Positions 9,325 to 17,538 of a DNA stretch of 64,000 bases are shown piece by piece. The notes beneath the pieces are model-generated. The model was not told where the DNA came from. It saw nothing but the letters and a program-made list of their open reading frames with translations, and searched no databases. Source of the stretch: Imhoffiella fuscus (lineage in GTDB: Bacteria > Pseudomonadota > Gammaproteobacteria > Chromatiales > Chromatiaceae); contig NZ_JBHUHX010000013.1 of assembly GCF_042682685.1 (NCBI RefSeq), forward strand, positions 43,654-107,653, given 5' to 3'. Every line of letters begins with the position of its first letter. Within the stretch, counting starts at the first letter, position 1. Position numbers and translations under genes: made by a program.

Positions 9325-12300
9325 TCACAGACGAGCGATCTCCGGTCGCAACCTGTCTGGGGCATGCAGGAGTCGCTCGATGAATGCCTCCGGTGTCAGC
9401 GGATGGCCAAGCAGGTATCCCTGGCAGCCGTGGCATCCCTGTAGGGTGAGGAATTCCATCTGCTGTTTCGTCTCGACGCCCTCGGCGATGACCTTGAGGT
9501 TGAGGTTGCGGGCCATGGCGATGATGGTGGCCGCGATCTCCATGTCGTTGCGGTCCTGTGGGATATCGCGGACGAAGCCTTGATCGATTTTGAGCTCGTC
9601 GATCGGTAGACGCTTGAGATAGGCCAGTGACGAATAGCCGGTGCCGAAATCGTCGATCGAGAGCTTGAGTCCCAGCGCCTTGAGTTCGCGTAGCAGTTCG
9701 ATGGCCTGCTCGCCTGGGAGCATGATCATGCTTTCGGTCAGTTCCAGCGTGAGCCGCTCGGCCGGCAGGCCTGTCGCGTCGAGTATGGCGGCGACCCGCT
9801 TGGCGAAATCCTGTTGCTGGAGCTGTCTCGCCGACAGGTTTACGGCGATCATGATGTCCGGCAGTCCATTGTCGAGCCAGAGTTTGTGCTGCGCGCAGGC
9901 GGTCTGCAGCACCCAGTCGCCGAGTTGCACGATGAGACCCGTCTCCTCGGCGAGAGGGATGAAGCGATCGGGGGCAATGAGTCCATCCTCGGGCGAGTGC
10001 CAGCGCACCAGCGCCTCGCATCCGATCAGCATCCCGGTCAGGTTGTCGAACTGCGGCTGGTAGTGAAGGACGAATTCCTCGTTGGTCAGGGCGCGCCTCA
10101 ATCTCGCGTCCAGCTCCAGACGCTCGTTGGCGGCGATGGTCAGGGTCGAGGTATAGAAACGGTAGGTGTTGCGCCCCTGTTCCTTGGCCTGATACATGGC
10201 AACGTCGGCGTGCTTGACGAGTTCGGTGACCGATTTGCCGTCGTCGGGGAAAATGCTGATCCCGATGCTGGCGCCGATGTAGAGCACCGGGCCGCTCGGC
10301 AGCTCGAAGGGCTCCTGCAGCAGTTGCAGAAGAACGCGCGCGACCTTGCCTGCATCCTCCGGGCGTTCGAGGCTTTCGAGCAATATCAGAAACTCGTCGC
10401 CACCCAGCCGGCCAAGCGTGTCCTCTTCCCTCAGGTGTTTGCGCAGGCGCTGTGTCAGTGCCTGCAGCAATTCATCGCCGACCGGATGCCCCAGGCTGTC
10501 GTTGACGTTCTTGAATCGGTCCAGATCGAGGAAGAGGACGGCGACGCGACGGCGACTGCGTTCGGTTTGCTCGATGGCGTGATGCAGCCGCGAGAGCACC
10601 AGGCGCCGATTGGGTAGATTGGTCAGCGGGTCGAAATGTACCAGATGCTCGAGTCGCTCCTCCGAGCGTTTGATCTGACTGATGTCGGTCATGACGCCGA
10701 CATAGTGCGTGGGGGTGCCCTGGGGGTCGTAGACGGCGCTGATGCTGAGCAATTGCGGATAGAGCTCGCCGCTCTTGCGCCGGTTCCAGACTTCGCCCTG
10801 CCAATGTCCGCTGTTGGTGATGTTGGCCCATAGGGTCTGATAGAAGGAGTCATCCTGGCGTCCGGAGCGCAGGATGCGCGGCGTTTGGCCGCGCACCTCT
10901 TCGGCGCTGTAGCCGGTGATGTCCGTGTAGGCTGGATTGACCGCGATGATATTGCTGTCGAGATCGGTGATGATGACCCCTTCGCGGGCGCATTCGAAGA
11001 CGGTCGCAGCCAGTCGCAGCTGAGTTTCGGCCTTGATTCGGGTCACCGCGAGCTGGGCGAGACAGCCGAACTCAAGGATCAGATTGCATTCGCCCGGTGC
11101 TGGCATGCGCGGCTCGGCATATCTCACGCTGAAGTTGCCGATCGGGGCTCCGCTGGCGTCTTGAAAGGGAATCGACCAGCCGGGCACGGGTGCGCTGCTC
11201 GGATACCCGGCCGCGCCGTCGCTGGTATCCAGCTCGATCAGCGCCGGATCGTCGTGGTCGGGCTCGACCTTGAACCGGGCCTGTTCCGGGTCGTCGTCCT
11301 GGCTGCATGGAAGCAGTCTGTCTTCCAGTACCCGTATCGAGACCTGTGTGTCCCGATAGAGGTCCTCCAGTTGGGTTGCGATTCTGTCCAGAATGTCGAC
11401 GAGGGGCTGATCCTCGATGAGCGCGTTCAGCACCGTGAGACGCGCGTTGCGCAGCAGCTCGGCCTGCTTGGATTCGGTGACATCGCTCCAGGCTCCGGTC
11501 GCCTCGCCGTTCTGACGTTCACCCGGATCGGGGAGGCGCAGTTCGTCGTGGATCCAGCGGATTCGGCCCTGGCTATCCAGTAGGCGATAGTCCTGCACTA
11601 GGCTTCCCGTTTCCAGGAGTGTTTCGAGTGCGGCATGGGCCGAGTCGCGGTCGTCCGGGTGCAGATGGGTGGTCCACCAGTCCTGATCCAGTGCCTGTTC
11701 GGTGTCGTATCCGAACCGTTGGACGTTATCGCTCACCCAGGTCAGCGGCAGGCCCGGACGATCGAGGCGGCGGGCGTAGAGCACGACCGGGCTGGCGGCC
11801 AATGCCATATCGAGCCGACGCGCGGCGGAGCGCAAATTGGCGCGCTCACGGACCAGCTGCGTCTCGTTGAGCACCTTCTCCAGGGTTGCCGGAAGCTTGT
11901 GGAGATAGCCGGGATGCTTGGATACATAGTCATTGGCGCCGAGATGGATGGCGCGGGCTGCGATCTCCTCGCTGCCCTGTCCGGTGACCAGGACCACGGG
12001 GATGTCCAGGCGGCGCTCGGAACGCAGGATCTTGAGGGTGTCCAGCGCATCGAGTCTGGGCGGATGGTAGTCGAGGATCAGTGCGTCGAAATCGGGTTTG
12101 CTGTCGGGATCGAGCGGCAGTCGCGCCAATGCCTCTTCGGCGTTTGCGACTGGAGTCAGATGAATATGGGGGGCGAAGCGGGCTAGATGTCGGAGCGTGA
12201 GATCGGTGTCGATGCCGGGATGTTCGGCGTAGAGCACGCGAATGGGGCCTGAACGCGAGGCATGTGCGGCGTCGAAACGCTGTCTGGCATCGCGTAGCGT

Positions 12301-12642
12301 CGTCGGTAGTCGCTCCAAAGCGGTTACGCCCTTGACGAGATAGTCGTCCGCGCCGGCTCGCAGGGCGGAGATCGCGGCATCCTGGTCGCCCGATCCGGTG
12401 ATCATCACCACCGCGATTCCCTGTTTCCGCTCCCGAATCCAGGCCAGTAGATCCATGCCGGATCCGTCCGGAAGACGCAGATCGATCAGGGCCAGATCCC
12501 AATGCGATCCGTTCGAGAGTCGCTCGACGGCTGCGGCTCGGGTCGGGACCTGCTCCAACTGGATATCGGGGGCGGTTTGCTCCAGCCAACGACGGGTCAG
12601 GTCGAGGTCGGCCAGGTTGTCTTCGATGTGCAGGACGCGCAT
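9325..12642 (-). CDS. Double-REC PAS-GAF-PAS-GGDEF-EAL response regulator
   Basis: A 1105-residue protein. REC1 (about 1-120) has the acidic pair ED at the N-terminus, phospho-acceptor D54 and a conserved Lys in DDYLVKG. REC2 (about 133-258) keeps D191 but shows AEHPGID where an acidic pair is expected, so its phosphorylation pocket may be weakened. A PAS-like domain (about 275-385), a GAF-like segment (about 395-530) and a second PAS (about 540-660) follow. The GGDEF domain has an intact GGDEF (RLGGDEFLIL) and the EAL domain an intact EAL (GCEALVRW). It could both make and break c-di-GMP under phosphorelay control. No dedicated kinase is adjacent. It is transcribed in the same direction as the DUF2126 gene, 204 bp upstream of it. 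Confidence 0.9.
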   Translation of the reverse strand: MRVLHIEDNLADLDLTRRWLEQTAPDIQLEQVPTRAAAVERLSNGSHWDLALIDLRLPDGSGMDLLAWIRERKQGIAVVMITGSGDQDAAISALRAGADDYLVKGVTALERLPTTLRDARQRFDAAHASRSGPIRVLYAEHPGIDTDLTLRHLARFAPHIHLTPVANAEEALARLPLDPDSKPDFDALILDYHPPRLDALDTLKILRSERRLDIPVVLVTGQGSEEIAARAIHLGANDYVSKHPGYLHKLPATLEKVLNETQLVRERANLRSAARRLDMALAASPVVLYARRLDRPGLPLTWVSDNVQRFGYDTEQALDQDWWTTHLHPDDRDSAHAALETLLETGSLVQDYRLLDSQGRIRWIHDELRLPDPGERQNGEATGAWSDVTESKQAELLRNARLTVLNALIEDQPLVDILDRIATQLEDLYRDTQVSIRVLEDRLLPCSQDDDPEQARFKVEPDHDDPALIELDTSDGAAGYPSSAPVPGWSIPFQDASGAPIGNFSVRYAEPRMPAPGECNLILEFGCLAQLAVTRIKAETQLRLAATVFECAREGVIITDLDSNIIAVNPAYTDITGYSAEEVRGQTPRILRSGRQDDSFYQTLWANITNSGHWQGEVWNRRKSGELYPQLLSISAVYDPQGTPTHYVGVMTDISQIKRSEERLEHLVHFDPLTNLPNRRLVLSRLHHAIEQTERSRRRVAVLFLDLDRFKNVNDSLGHPVGDELLQALTQRLRKHLREEDTLGRLGGDEFLILLESLERPEDAGKVARVLLQLLQEPFELPSGPVLYIGASIGISIFPDDGKSVTELVKHADVAMYQAKEQGRNTYRFYTSTLTIAANERLELDARLRRALTNEEFVLHYQPQFDNLTGMLIGCEALVRWHSPEDGLIAPDRFIPLAEETGLIVQLGDWVLQTACAQHKLWLDNGLPDIMIAVNLSARQLQQQDFAKRVAAILDATGLPAERLTLELTESMIMLPGEQAIELLRELKALGLKLSIDDFGTGYSSLAYLKRLPIDELKIDQGFVRDIPQDRNDMEIAATIIAMARNLNLKVIAEGVETKQQMEFLTLQGCHGCQGYLLGHPLTPEAFIERLLHAPDRLRPEIARL

Positions 12643-13388
12643 GGGGGTTCAACTCGGCGGATGGTTCAGCAGGCACCGGTAGAGATCGATCTGGGGCGTG
12701 ACCTCGACGAACGTCTCATGCTTGACCGGCTTGATGTGTAGAAAGGAATGTAGATGCGGTATTCCGCTTTGTTTTGGTCTTCCTCAGCGGTGGTCAGGGT
12801 CGCGACCGGATGCGATTGAATGGTGGGGTTCTCGTGCCGTCGACGCAGGGCTTCGCGTCCGTCTACGCAGAGTCGCCTGAGGTCCAAGAGCATCATAAGT
12901 GGTTGCGGCTTTTGGGGCTCCCACTGCGGGATCCATTCCTGCGTTGCCGGGCCGTTGTGCGCGTTTTCGACCGGATTGCGCATCATGCTGCGGGCGCATA
13001 GGGATGCGGCTGTCCGCTGTCGGTCGCCAGGATTCATTGCGGCAACTCCAGATGGAAGGGACGGTTGCACCCGTGTCTGGTATGTCTTTGGCTCAAATAC
13101 GTCTACTGATTCGCTGTATCGCCCTGCGCACGATCATCAGACCGATTTCTGCCCACGCATCGTTCTCGGCGAGGCGTGCGGACGTTGTAAAGCTCTCAAA
13201 GATGCGGTCGTGGAATGGCATATCAAAGTCGACGCCATTGTCGTCGAAGGGTCGTGTGACGAACGGCCTCGCTTCGGATCTTTCAATATGGGTCTCCGGT
13301 GCGCGTTCGGCGTGTCGGATAAGCCAATAAAAAAGGGGCGCCGCAGCGCCCCTTTGTTCGATTTAGCCCCCGGAGGGCGTCTGTCGGA
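12643..13388. other. 746-bp region without a recognisable gene
   Basis: Between the double-REC regulator and fba I find no frame with a recognisable domain. A reverse frame (12666-13070, 134 residues) and a forward frame (12899-13330, 143 residues) are open but show no family resemblance and have no good ribosome-binding site. The right end holds the fba terminator. The rest may be the regulator's promoter and decayed sequence. Confidence 0.45.
13329..13352 (-). terminator. Rho-independent terminator of the tkt-gap-pgk-pyk-fba operon
   Basis: On the reverse strand a perfect 7-bp GC stem (GGGGCGC/GCGCCCC, arms 13346-13352 and 13335-13341) with a 4-nt loop is followed directly by six U (A-run at 13329-13334). 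It lies 37 bp beyond the fba stop codon and closes the leftward operon. Confidence 0.9.
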
Positions 13389-14453
13389 TCAGTTTACCTG
13401 CGGATCCAGTTCACCCTTGGCGTAGCGGTGGGTCATGGTCTCCAGGGAAAGCGCATTGATCTTGCTCGCGTTGCCGGCGGTGCCGAAGGCCTCGTAACGG
13501 GCGACGCAGATGTCCTTCATGGCCTTGGTGGCCGCAGTGAAGTATTTGCGCGGGTCGAAGTTCTTGCGGTTCTCGGCCAGATGCTTGCGGATCGCGCCAG
13601 TGGAGGCCATGCGCAGGTCGGTGTCGATGTTGACCTTGCGCACGCCATGCTTGATACCCTCGGCGATCTCCTCGACCGGCACGCCATAGGTCTCGCCCAT
13701 GTCGCCGCCGAACTCGTCGATGATCTTGAGCCACTCCTGCGGGACCGAGGAGGAGCCGTGCATCACCAGATGGGTGTTGGGGATGCGGGTATGGATTTCC
13801 TTGATGCGCTCGATGGCCAGGATGTCGCCTGTCGGCGGACGGGTGAACTTGTAGGCGCCGTGCGAGGTGCCGATGGCGATGGCCAGGGCGTCGACGCCGG
13901 TCTTCTTGACGAAGTCGGCGGCCTCTTCGGGGTCGGTCAGGAGCTGGCTGTGGTTCAGCGTGCCCTCGGCGCCGATGCCATCCTCTTCACCGGCCTGGCC
14001 GGTTTCGAGCGAGCCCAGGCAGCCCAGCTCGCCCTCGACCGAGACGCCGCAGGCGTGTGCGATCTCGACGACTCGGCGCGTAATGTCGACGTTGTACTCG
14101 TAGGAGGTCGGGGTCTTGCCGTCCTCGCCCAACGAGCCGTCCATCATGACCGAGGAGAAGCCGAGCTGGATGGAGCGCTGGCACACGGGCATGGAGGTGC
14201 CGTGGTCCTGGTGCATGCAGACTGGGATGTGCGGCCATTCCTCGATGGCGGCGAGGATGAGATGGCGTAGGAAGGGGGCGCCGGCGTAGCTGCGGGCGCC
14301 TGCGGATGCCTGAACGATGACGGGGGAGTTGGTCTGATCGGCCGCCTCCATGATGGCGCGCATCTGCTCCAGGTTGTTGACGTTGAAGGCGGGCACGCCA
14401 TAGCCATGCTCGGCGGCGTGGTCCAGGAGTTGACGCATTGAAATCAGGGCCAT
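13389..14453 (-). CDS. fba: Class II fructose-1,6-bisphosphate aldolase (CbbA type)
   Basis: A 354-residue enzyme interconverting fructose-1,6-bisphosphate with dihydroxyacetone phosphate and glyceraldehyde-3-phosphate; CbbA-type members also serve sedoheptulose bisphosphate in the Calvin cycle. The protein starts MALISMRQLLDHAAEHGYG, with AFNVNNLEQ and the metal-binding CMHQDHG typical of the 345-360-residue subclass. A second metal site lies in HLVMHGSSSVP. GAGGA about 10 nt upstream gives a good Shine-Dalgarno, separate from the heptad repeats. It is the last gene of the operon, 225 bp after pyk. A GCTGGTA tandem repeat and its complementary arm fill much of the gap before it. Confidence 0.97.
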   Translation of the reverse strand: MALISMRQLLDHAAEHGYGVPAFNVNNLEQMRAIMEAADQTNSPVIVQASAGARSYAGAPFLRHLILAAIEEWPHIPVCMHQDHGTSMPVCQRSIQLGFSSVMMDGSLGEDGKTPTSYEYNVDITRRVVEIAHACGVSVEGELGCLGSLETGQAGEEDGIGAEGTLNHSQLLTDPEEAADFVKKTGVDALAIAIGTSHGAYKFTRPPTGDILAIERIKEIHTRIPNTHLVMHGSSSVPQEWLKIIDEFGGDMGETYGVPVEEIAEGIKHGVRKVNIDTDLRMASTGAIRKHLAENRKNFDPRKYFTAATKAMKDICVARYEAFGTAGNASKINALSLETMTHRYAKGELDPQVN

Positions 14454-14492
14454 GGATAGTCCTCGTTGTTGATTGGTGATTCTGGTGGGGGC

Positions 14493-14667
14493 TTTCAGCC
14501 TCCAGCTGCCAGCCTCCAGCGTGCGATTGTCGGGCTTTTCGGTGTTTCCTGTCTCGACTTGCTTGGGGAAGGGTACGAATTGACCCCTTCGAATTAGGCT
14601 TTTCGCTGGTAGCTGGTAGCTGGTAGCTGGTAGCTGGTAGCTGGTAGCTGGTAGCTGGTAGCTGGTA
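14493..14667. repeat. Heptad-repeat intergenic element, pyk-fba junction
   Basis: Two arms of a degenerate 7-bp repeat. The first arm (14605-14667 on the plus strand) is nine perfect tandem copies of GCTGGTA. The second arm (about 14496-14520) is CAGCCTC, CAGCTGC, CAGCCTC, CAGC. Read along the leftward mRNA, TACCAGC copies start 11 nt after the pyk stop and a GCTGGAG-type arm comes 84 nt later. The arms are imperfectly complementary. The perfect tandem copies should be prone to length change by slippage. Confidence 0.9.
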
Positions 14668-14678
14668 GCGCTCCTCGT

Positions 14679-16121
14679 TCAATCCTCGTTGAGTAGCTTG
14701 TGTTCGCCGACCCGCATGATCTTCATGATGTTGGTCTGACCTTCGACTCCGGAGCGATCGCCCTTGGTGATGATGACCAGATCGCCGTTCTGGACGGTGC
14801 CTCGGCGCAGCAGTTCCTCGATCACCTCGCGATTGACCTCGTGGATGTCGGTGCTCGCGACGTCGAAGGCAACTGGATAGACGCCCCGGAAGAGTCTGAC
14901 CTTGCGTCGTGTCGGTTCGAATCGCGTCATGCCGTAGATCGGGATCCCCGAGCTGATGCGCGACATCCATTTTACCGTCGAGCCGGTTTCGGTGAGTGCG
15001 GCGATGGCCTTCACGCCCAGATGGTTGGCGGTGTACATGGCCGCCATGGCGATGCCTTCGTCGACGCGCCCGAACACCGAGTCCAGGCGATGTCCGGAAC
15101 GGGTCACGCTCTTTTCCGCCTCCAGACAGATGCGGTCGAGCGCCTCGACGACCTTGGCCGGGTTCTTGCCGATCGAGCTCTCGGCCGAGAGCATGACGGC
15201 ATCCGTTCCGTCGAGCACCGCATTGGCGACGTCGAAGACCTCGGCGCGAGTCGGGATGGGGCTGTCGATCATCGACTGCATCATCTGGGTCGCCGTGATC
15301 ACCACGGCGTTGAGTTCGCGCGCGCGGCTGATGAGATGCTTCTGCACGGCCGGCAATTCGGCGTCGCCGATTTCGACCCCCAGATCGCCGCGCGCCACCA
15401 TGATGGCATCGGCGGCGTTGATGATCTCATCGATGCATTTCAGCGATTCGGCGCGCTCGATCTTGGCCACGATGCCGCCGCGCCCGCCCGCCTGATGGAA
15501 GAGTTCGCGGGCGAGGCGGACATCTTCCGCGTTGCGCACGAAGGAGACCGCCAGATAGTCGGCGTCGAGGTCGGCGGCGAAGCGGATGTCGTCCTTGTCC
15601 TTATCGGTCAGGGCCGGGGCCGAGAGTCCGCCGCCCTTTTTGTTGATGCCCTTGTTGTTCGAGAGCGCTCCGCCGACGACCACCTTGCAGTCGATACGGC
15701 CGTTGGCGACCGAGTCGACCCAGAGCTCGATGGAGCCGTCATCCAGCAGCAAGGTGTCGCCGTGCCGGACGTCCTCGGGCAATTGGGTATAGGTGGTTCC
15801 CACCTGCGTTTGGCTGCCGTCCTCGATCCCGCAGTGGATGTCGATGGCGAAGGCATCGCCGTGACCGAGCTGGATCTTGCCTTCGGTGAATTTGCCGATG
15901 CGGATCTTGGGACCCTGCAGGTCCATCAGAATGGCGATTTCGTGCCCGGCGGCTTGGGCGCGCTCGCGGATGCGCTGGGCGCGCTCGCGATGGCGGTCGT
16001 GGCTGTCGTGAGACAGGTTGAGACGGACGACATCCACACCGGCGGCGAGGATGGCGTCGGTGACGGGAACCGGATCCGTTGCCGGACCCAGGGTTGCGAC
16101 GATCTTGGTGCGTCTTGGCAT
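14679..16121 (-). CDS. pyk: Pyruvate kinase
   Basis: A 480-residue glycolytic enzyme converting phosphoenolpyruvate and ADP to pyruvate and ATP. The N-terminus RRTKIVATLGPATD, the substrate Arg/Asp region RLNLSHDSHDRH, and the active-site segment VAKIERAESLKCIDE followed by VMVARGDLGVEIG are all typical. The full A, B and C domains are present. The start is ATG 16121. Its Shine-Dalgarno, GGAGG (reverse complement of 16130-16134), lies 8 nt upstream and is part of the heptad repeat, inside a predicted hairpin arm. The gene sits between pgk and fba, so carbon leaving the Calvin or glycolytic trunk is co-expressed with it. Confidence 0.97.
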   Translation of the reverse strand: MPRRTKIVATLGPATDPVPVTDAILAAGVDVVRLNLSHDSHDRHRERAQRIRERAQAAGHEIAILMDLQGPKIRIGKFTEGKIQLGHGDAFAIDIHCGIEDGSQTQVGTTYTQLPEDVRHGDTLLLDDGSIELWVDSVANGRIDCKVVVGGALSNNKGINKKGGGLSAPALTDKDKDDIRFAADLDADYLAVSFVRNAEDVRLARELFHQAGGRGGIVAKIERAESLKCIDEIINAADAIMVARGDLGVEIGDAELPAVQKHLISRARELNAVVITATQMMQSMIDSPIPTRAEVFDVANAVLDGTDAVMLSAESSIGKNPAKVVEALDRICLEAEKSVTRSGHRLDSVFGRVDEGIAMAAMYTANHLGVKAIAALTETGSTVKWMSRISSGIPIYGMTRFEPTRRKVRLFRGVYPVAFDVASTDIHEVNREVIEELLRRGTVQNGDLVIITKGDRSGVEGQTNIMKIMRVGEHKLLNED

Positions 16122-16126
16122 TCGTG

Positions 16127-16205
16127 TAGCCTCCAGCTCTCAGCCTCCAGCAGCCAGCTGCTCCGGCCGATGGCTGGAGGCTGATCGCTGGTGGCTGGTG
16201 GCTGC
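16127..16205. repeat. Heptad-repeat hairpin, pgk-pyk junction
   Basis: The whole 84-bp gap is made of heptads. A CAGC-type arm (16128-16151) and a GCTGG-type arm (16173-16196) are complementary over 24 positions with 3 mismatches, around a 21-nt loop. In the leftward mRNA the repeat begins directly after the pgk stop codon, and the 3' arm contains GGAGG, the Shine-Dalgarno of pyk. The 20-mer GGCTGGAGGCTGATCGCTGG (16172-16191) recurs exactly, in reverse complement, at 24611-24630. Confidence 0.92.
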
Positions 16206-17387
16206 TCAGTCCTTCGCCCGTGCTTCGAGCATGGCGACCGCCGGCAGGGTCTTGCCTTCCAGGTATTCGAGGAAGGCGCCGCCGGCGGTCGAGATGTAGG
16301 ACACCTTATCGTAGATGTCGTATTTCTGAATCGCCGCGATGGTGTCGCCGCCACCGGCCAGACTGAAGCCGTCGGCATTGGCGATGGCCAGGGAGACGGT
16401 CTTGGTGCCTGCGCCGAACTGGTCGAATTCGAACACGCCGACCGGGCCGTTCCAGACGATGGTTCCCGCCTTGGCGATGATGTCGGCCAGCGCCTGGGCC
16501 GAGTCCGGGCCGATGTCGAAGATCATGTCGTCGTCGGCGACCTCGGAGGCCGATTTGGCGACGGCCGGCTCGTTCTCGTCGAACTGTTTGCCGCAGACCA
16601 CGTCGGTGGCGATCGGGATGGTCGCGCCGCGCGCAGTCATCTTCTCCATGAGCGCCTGGGCGGTCGGGATCAGGTCATGCTCGCACAGCGACTTGCCGAC
16701 GTTGTGACCGGCCGCCGCGAGGAAGGTGTTGGCGATGCCGCCGCCGACCACGAGCTGATCGACCTTTTCGGACAGGGCTTCGAGCACGGTCAGCTTGGTC
16801 GAGACCTTGGATCCGCCGACGATGGCGACCATGGGGCGGGCCGGGTTGGCCAGGGCCTTACGCAGCGCGTCCAGTTCCTCGGCCAGCAGCAGGCCGGCGC
16901 AGGCGGCGGGGGCGAACTTGCCGACACCATGGGTCGATGCCTGGGCGCGGTGAGCGGTGCCGAAGGCGTCCATGACGAAGACGTCGCAGAGCGCGGCGTA
17001 CTGCTTGGCCAGATCCTCGGCATCCTTCTTTTCGCCCTTGTTGAAGCGGACGTTTTCGAGCAGCACCAGCTCGCCGTCGGCGACCTCGGGGGCCTGGTCC
17101 AGATAGTCTGCGATCAGACGGACCTCGCGGCCCATCTTGGCGCTCAGGTCTTCGGCGACCGGTTTGAGCGAATTTTCCTCCGAGTAGACGCCTTCCTCCG
17201 GTCGACCCAAGTGGGACATCACCATCACCTTGGCTCCGGCCTTGATGCAGCGCTCGAAGGTGGGCATGGAGGCGCTGATGCGCGCGTCGGACGTGACCTT
17301 GCCGTTCTTGACCGGGACGTTGAGATCGGAACGGATCAGAACCCGTTTCCCTGCCAGGTCCAGGTCGGTGAGCTTGATGAAGGACAT
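16206..17387 (-). CDS. pgk: Phosphoglycerate kinase
   Basis: A 393-residue enzyme that interconverts 1,3-bisphosphoglycerate plus ADP with 3-phosphoglycerate plus ATP; it runs in the ATP-consuming direction in carbon fixation. The N-domain shows GKRVLIRSDLNVPVKNG and SHLGRPEEG; the C-domain carries VAIVGGSKVSTKLTVLE and the nucleotide-binding GGGDTIAA near the C-terminus. Length is normal. ATG 17387 is preceded by GAGGA at good spacing. It follows gap by 151 bp, of which about 70 bp form a heptad-repeat hairpin, and precedes pyk by 84 bp. Confidence 0.97.
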   Translation of the reverse strand: MSFIKLTDLDLAGKRVLIRSDLNVPVKNGKVTSDARISASMPTFERCIKAGAKVMVMSHLGRPEEGVYSEENSLKPVAEDLSAKMGREVRLIADYLDQAPEVADGELVLLENVRFNKGEKKDAEDLAKQYAALCDVFVMDAFGTAHRAQASTHGVGKFAPAACAGLLLAEELDALRKALANPARPMVAIVGGSKVSTKLTVLEALSEKVDQLVVGGGIANTFLAAAGHNVGKSLCEHDLIPTAQALMEKMTARGATIPIATDVVCGKQFDENEPAVAKSASEVADDDMIFDIGPDSAQALADIIAKAGTIVWNGPVGVFEFDQFGAGTKTVSLAIANADGFSLAGGGDTIAAIQKYDIYDKVSYISTAGGAFLEYLEGKTLPAVAMLEARAKD

Positions 17388-17463
17388 GAGCGATCCTCGT
17401 GAGTCGTTGTTATGGTTAAAGGATTCAGGTCCAAGGTGGGCCTTGCCTGAAGCCCCTGGCGGG

Positions 17464-17533
17464 GAGCTGCCAGCCGCCAGCCACTAGCTTCCAGCCGGAT
17501 GGCTGTAGGCTGGTGGCTGAAAGCTGGCCGCTG
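17464..17533. repeat. Heptad-repeat hairpin, gap-pgk junction
   Basis: Left arm 17464-17496 (CAGC-type heptads) and right arm 17501-17533 (GCTGG-type heptads) are complementary over 33 positions with about 8 mismatches, several of which allow G-U pairs, around the 4-nt loop GGAT. In the leftward mRNA the hairpin starts 5 nt after the gap stop codon. It has no U-tract, so it is not a standard terminator. A role in mRNA end protection, processing or coupling is inference. Confidence 0.9.
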
Positions 17534-17538
17534 GTGGC

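Noticed and set aside
12666..13070. Reverse-strand gene of 134 residues between the double-REC regulator and fba
   Set aside because: No ribosome-binding site, biased Arg/Pro/Ser composition and no family resemblance.
14605..14667. Tandem GCTGGTA array as a CRISPR-like array
   Set aside because: The unit is 7 bp with no spacers between copies, and no cas genes are in the window. It is a simple tandem repeat.
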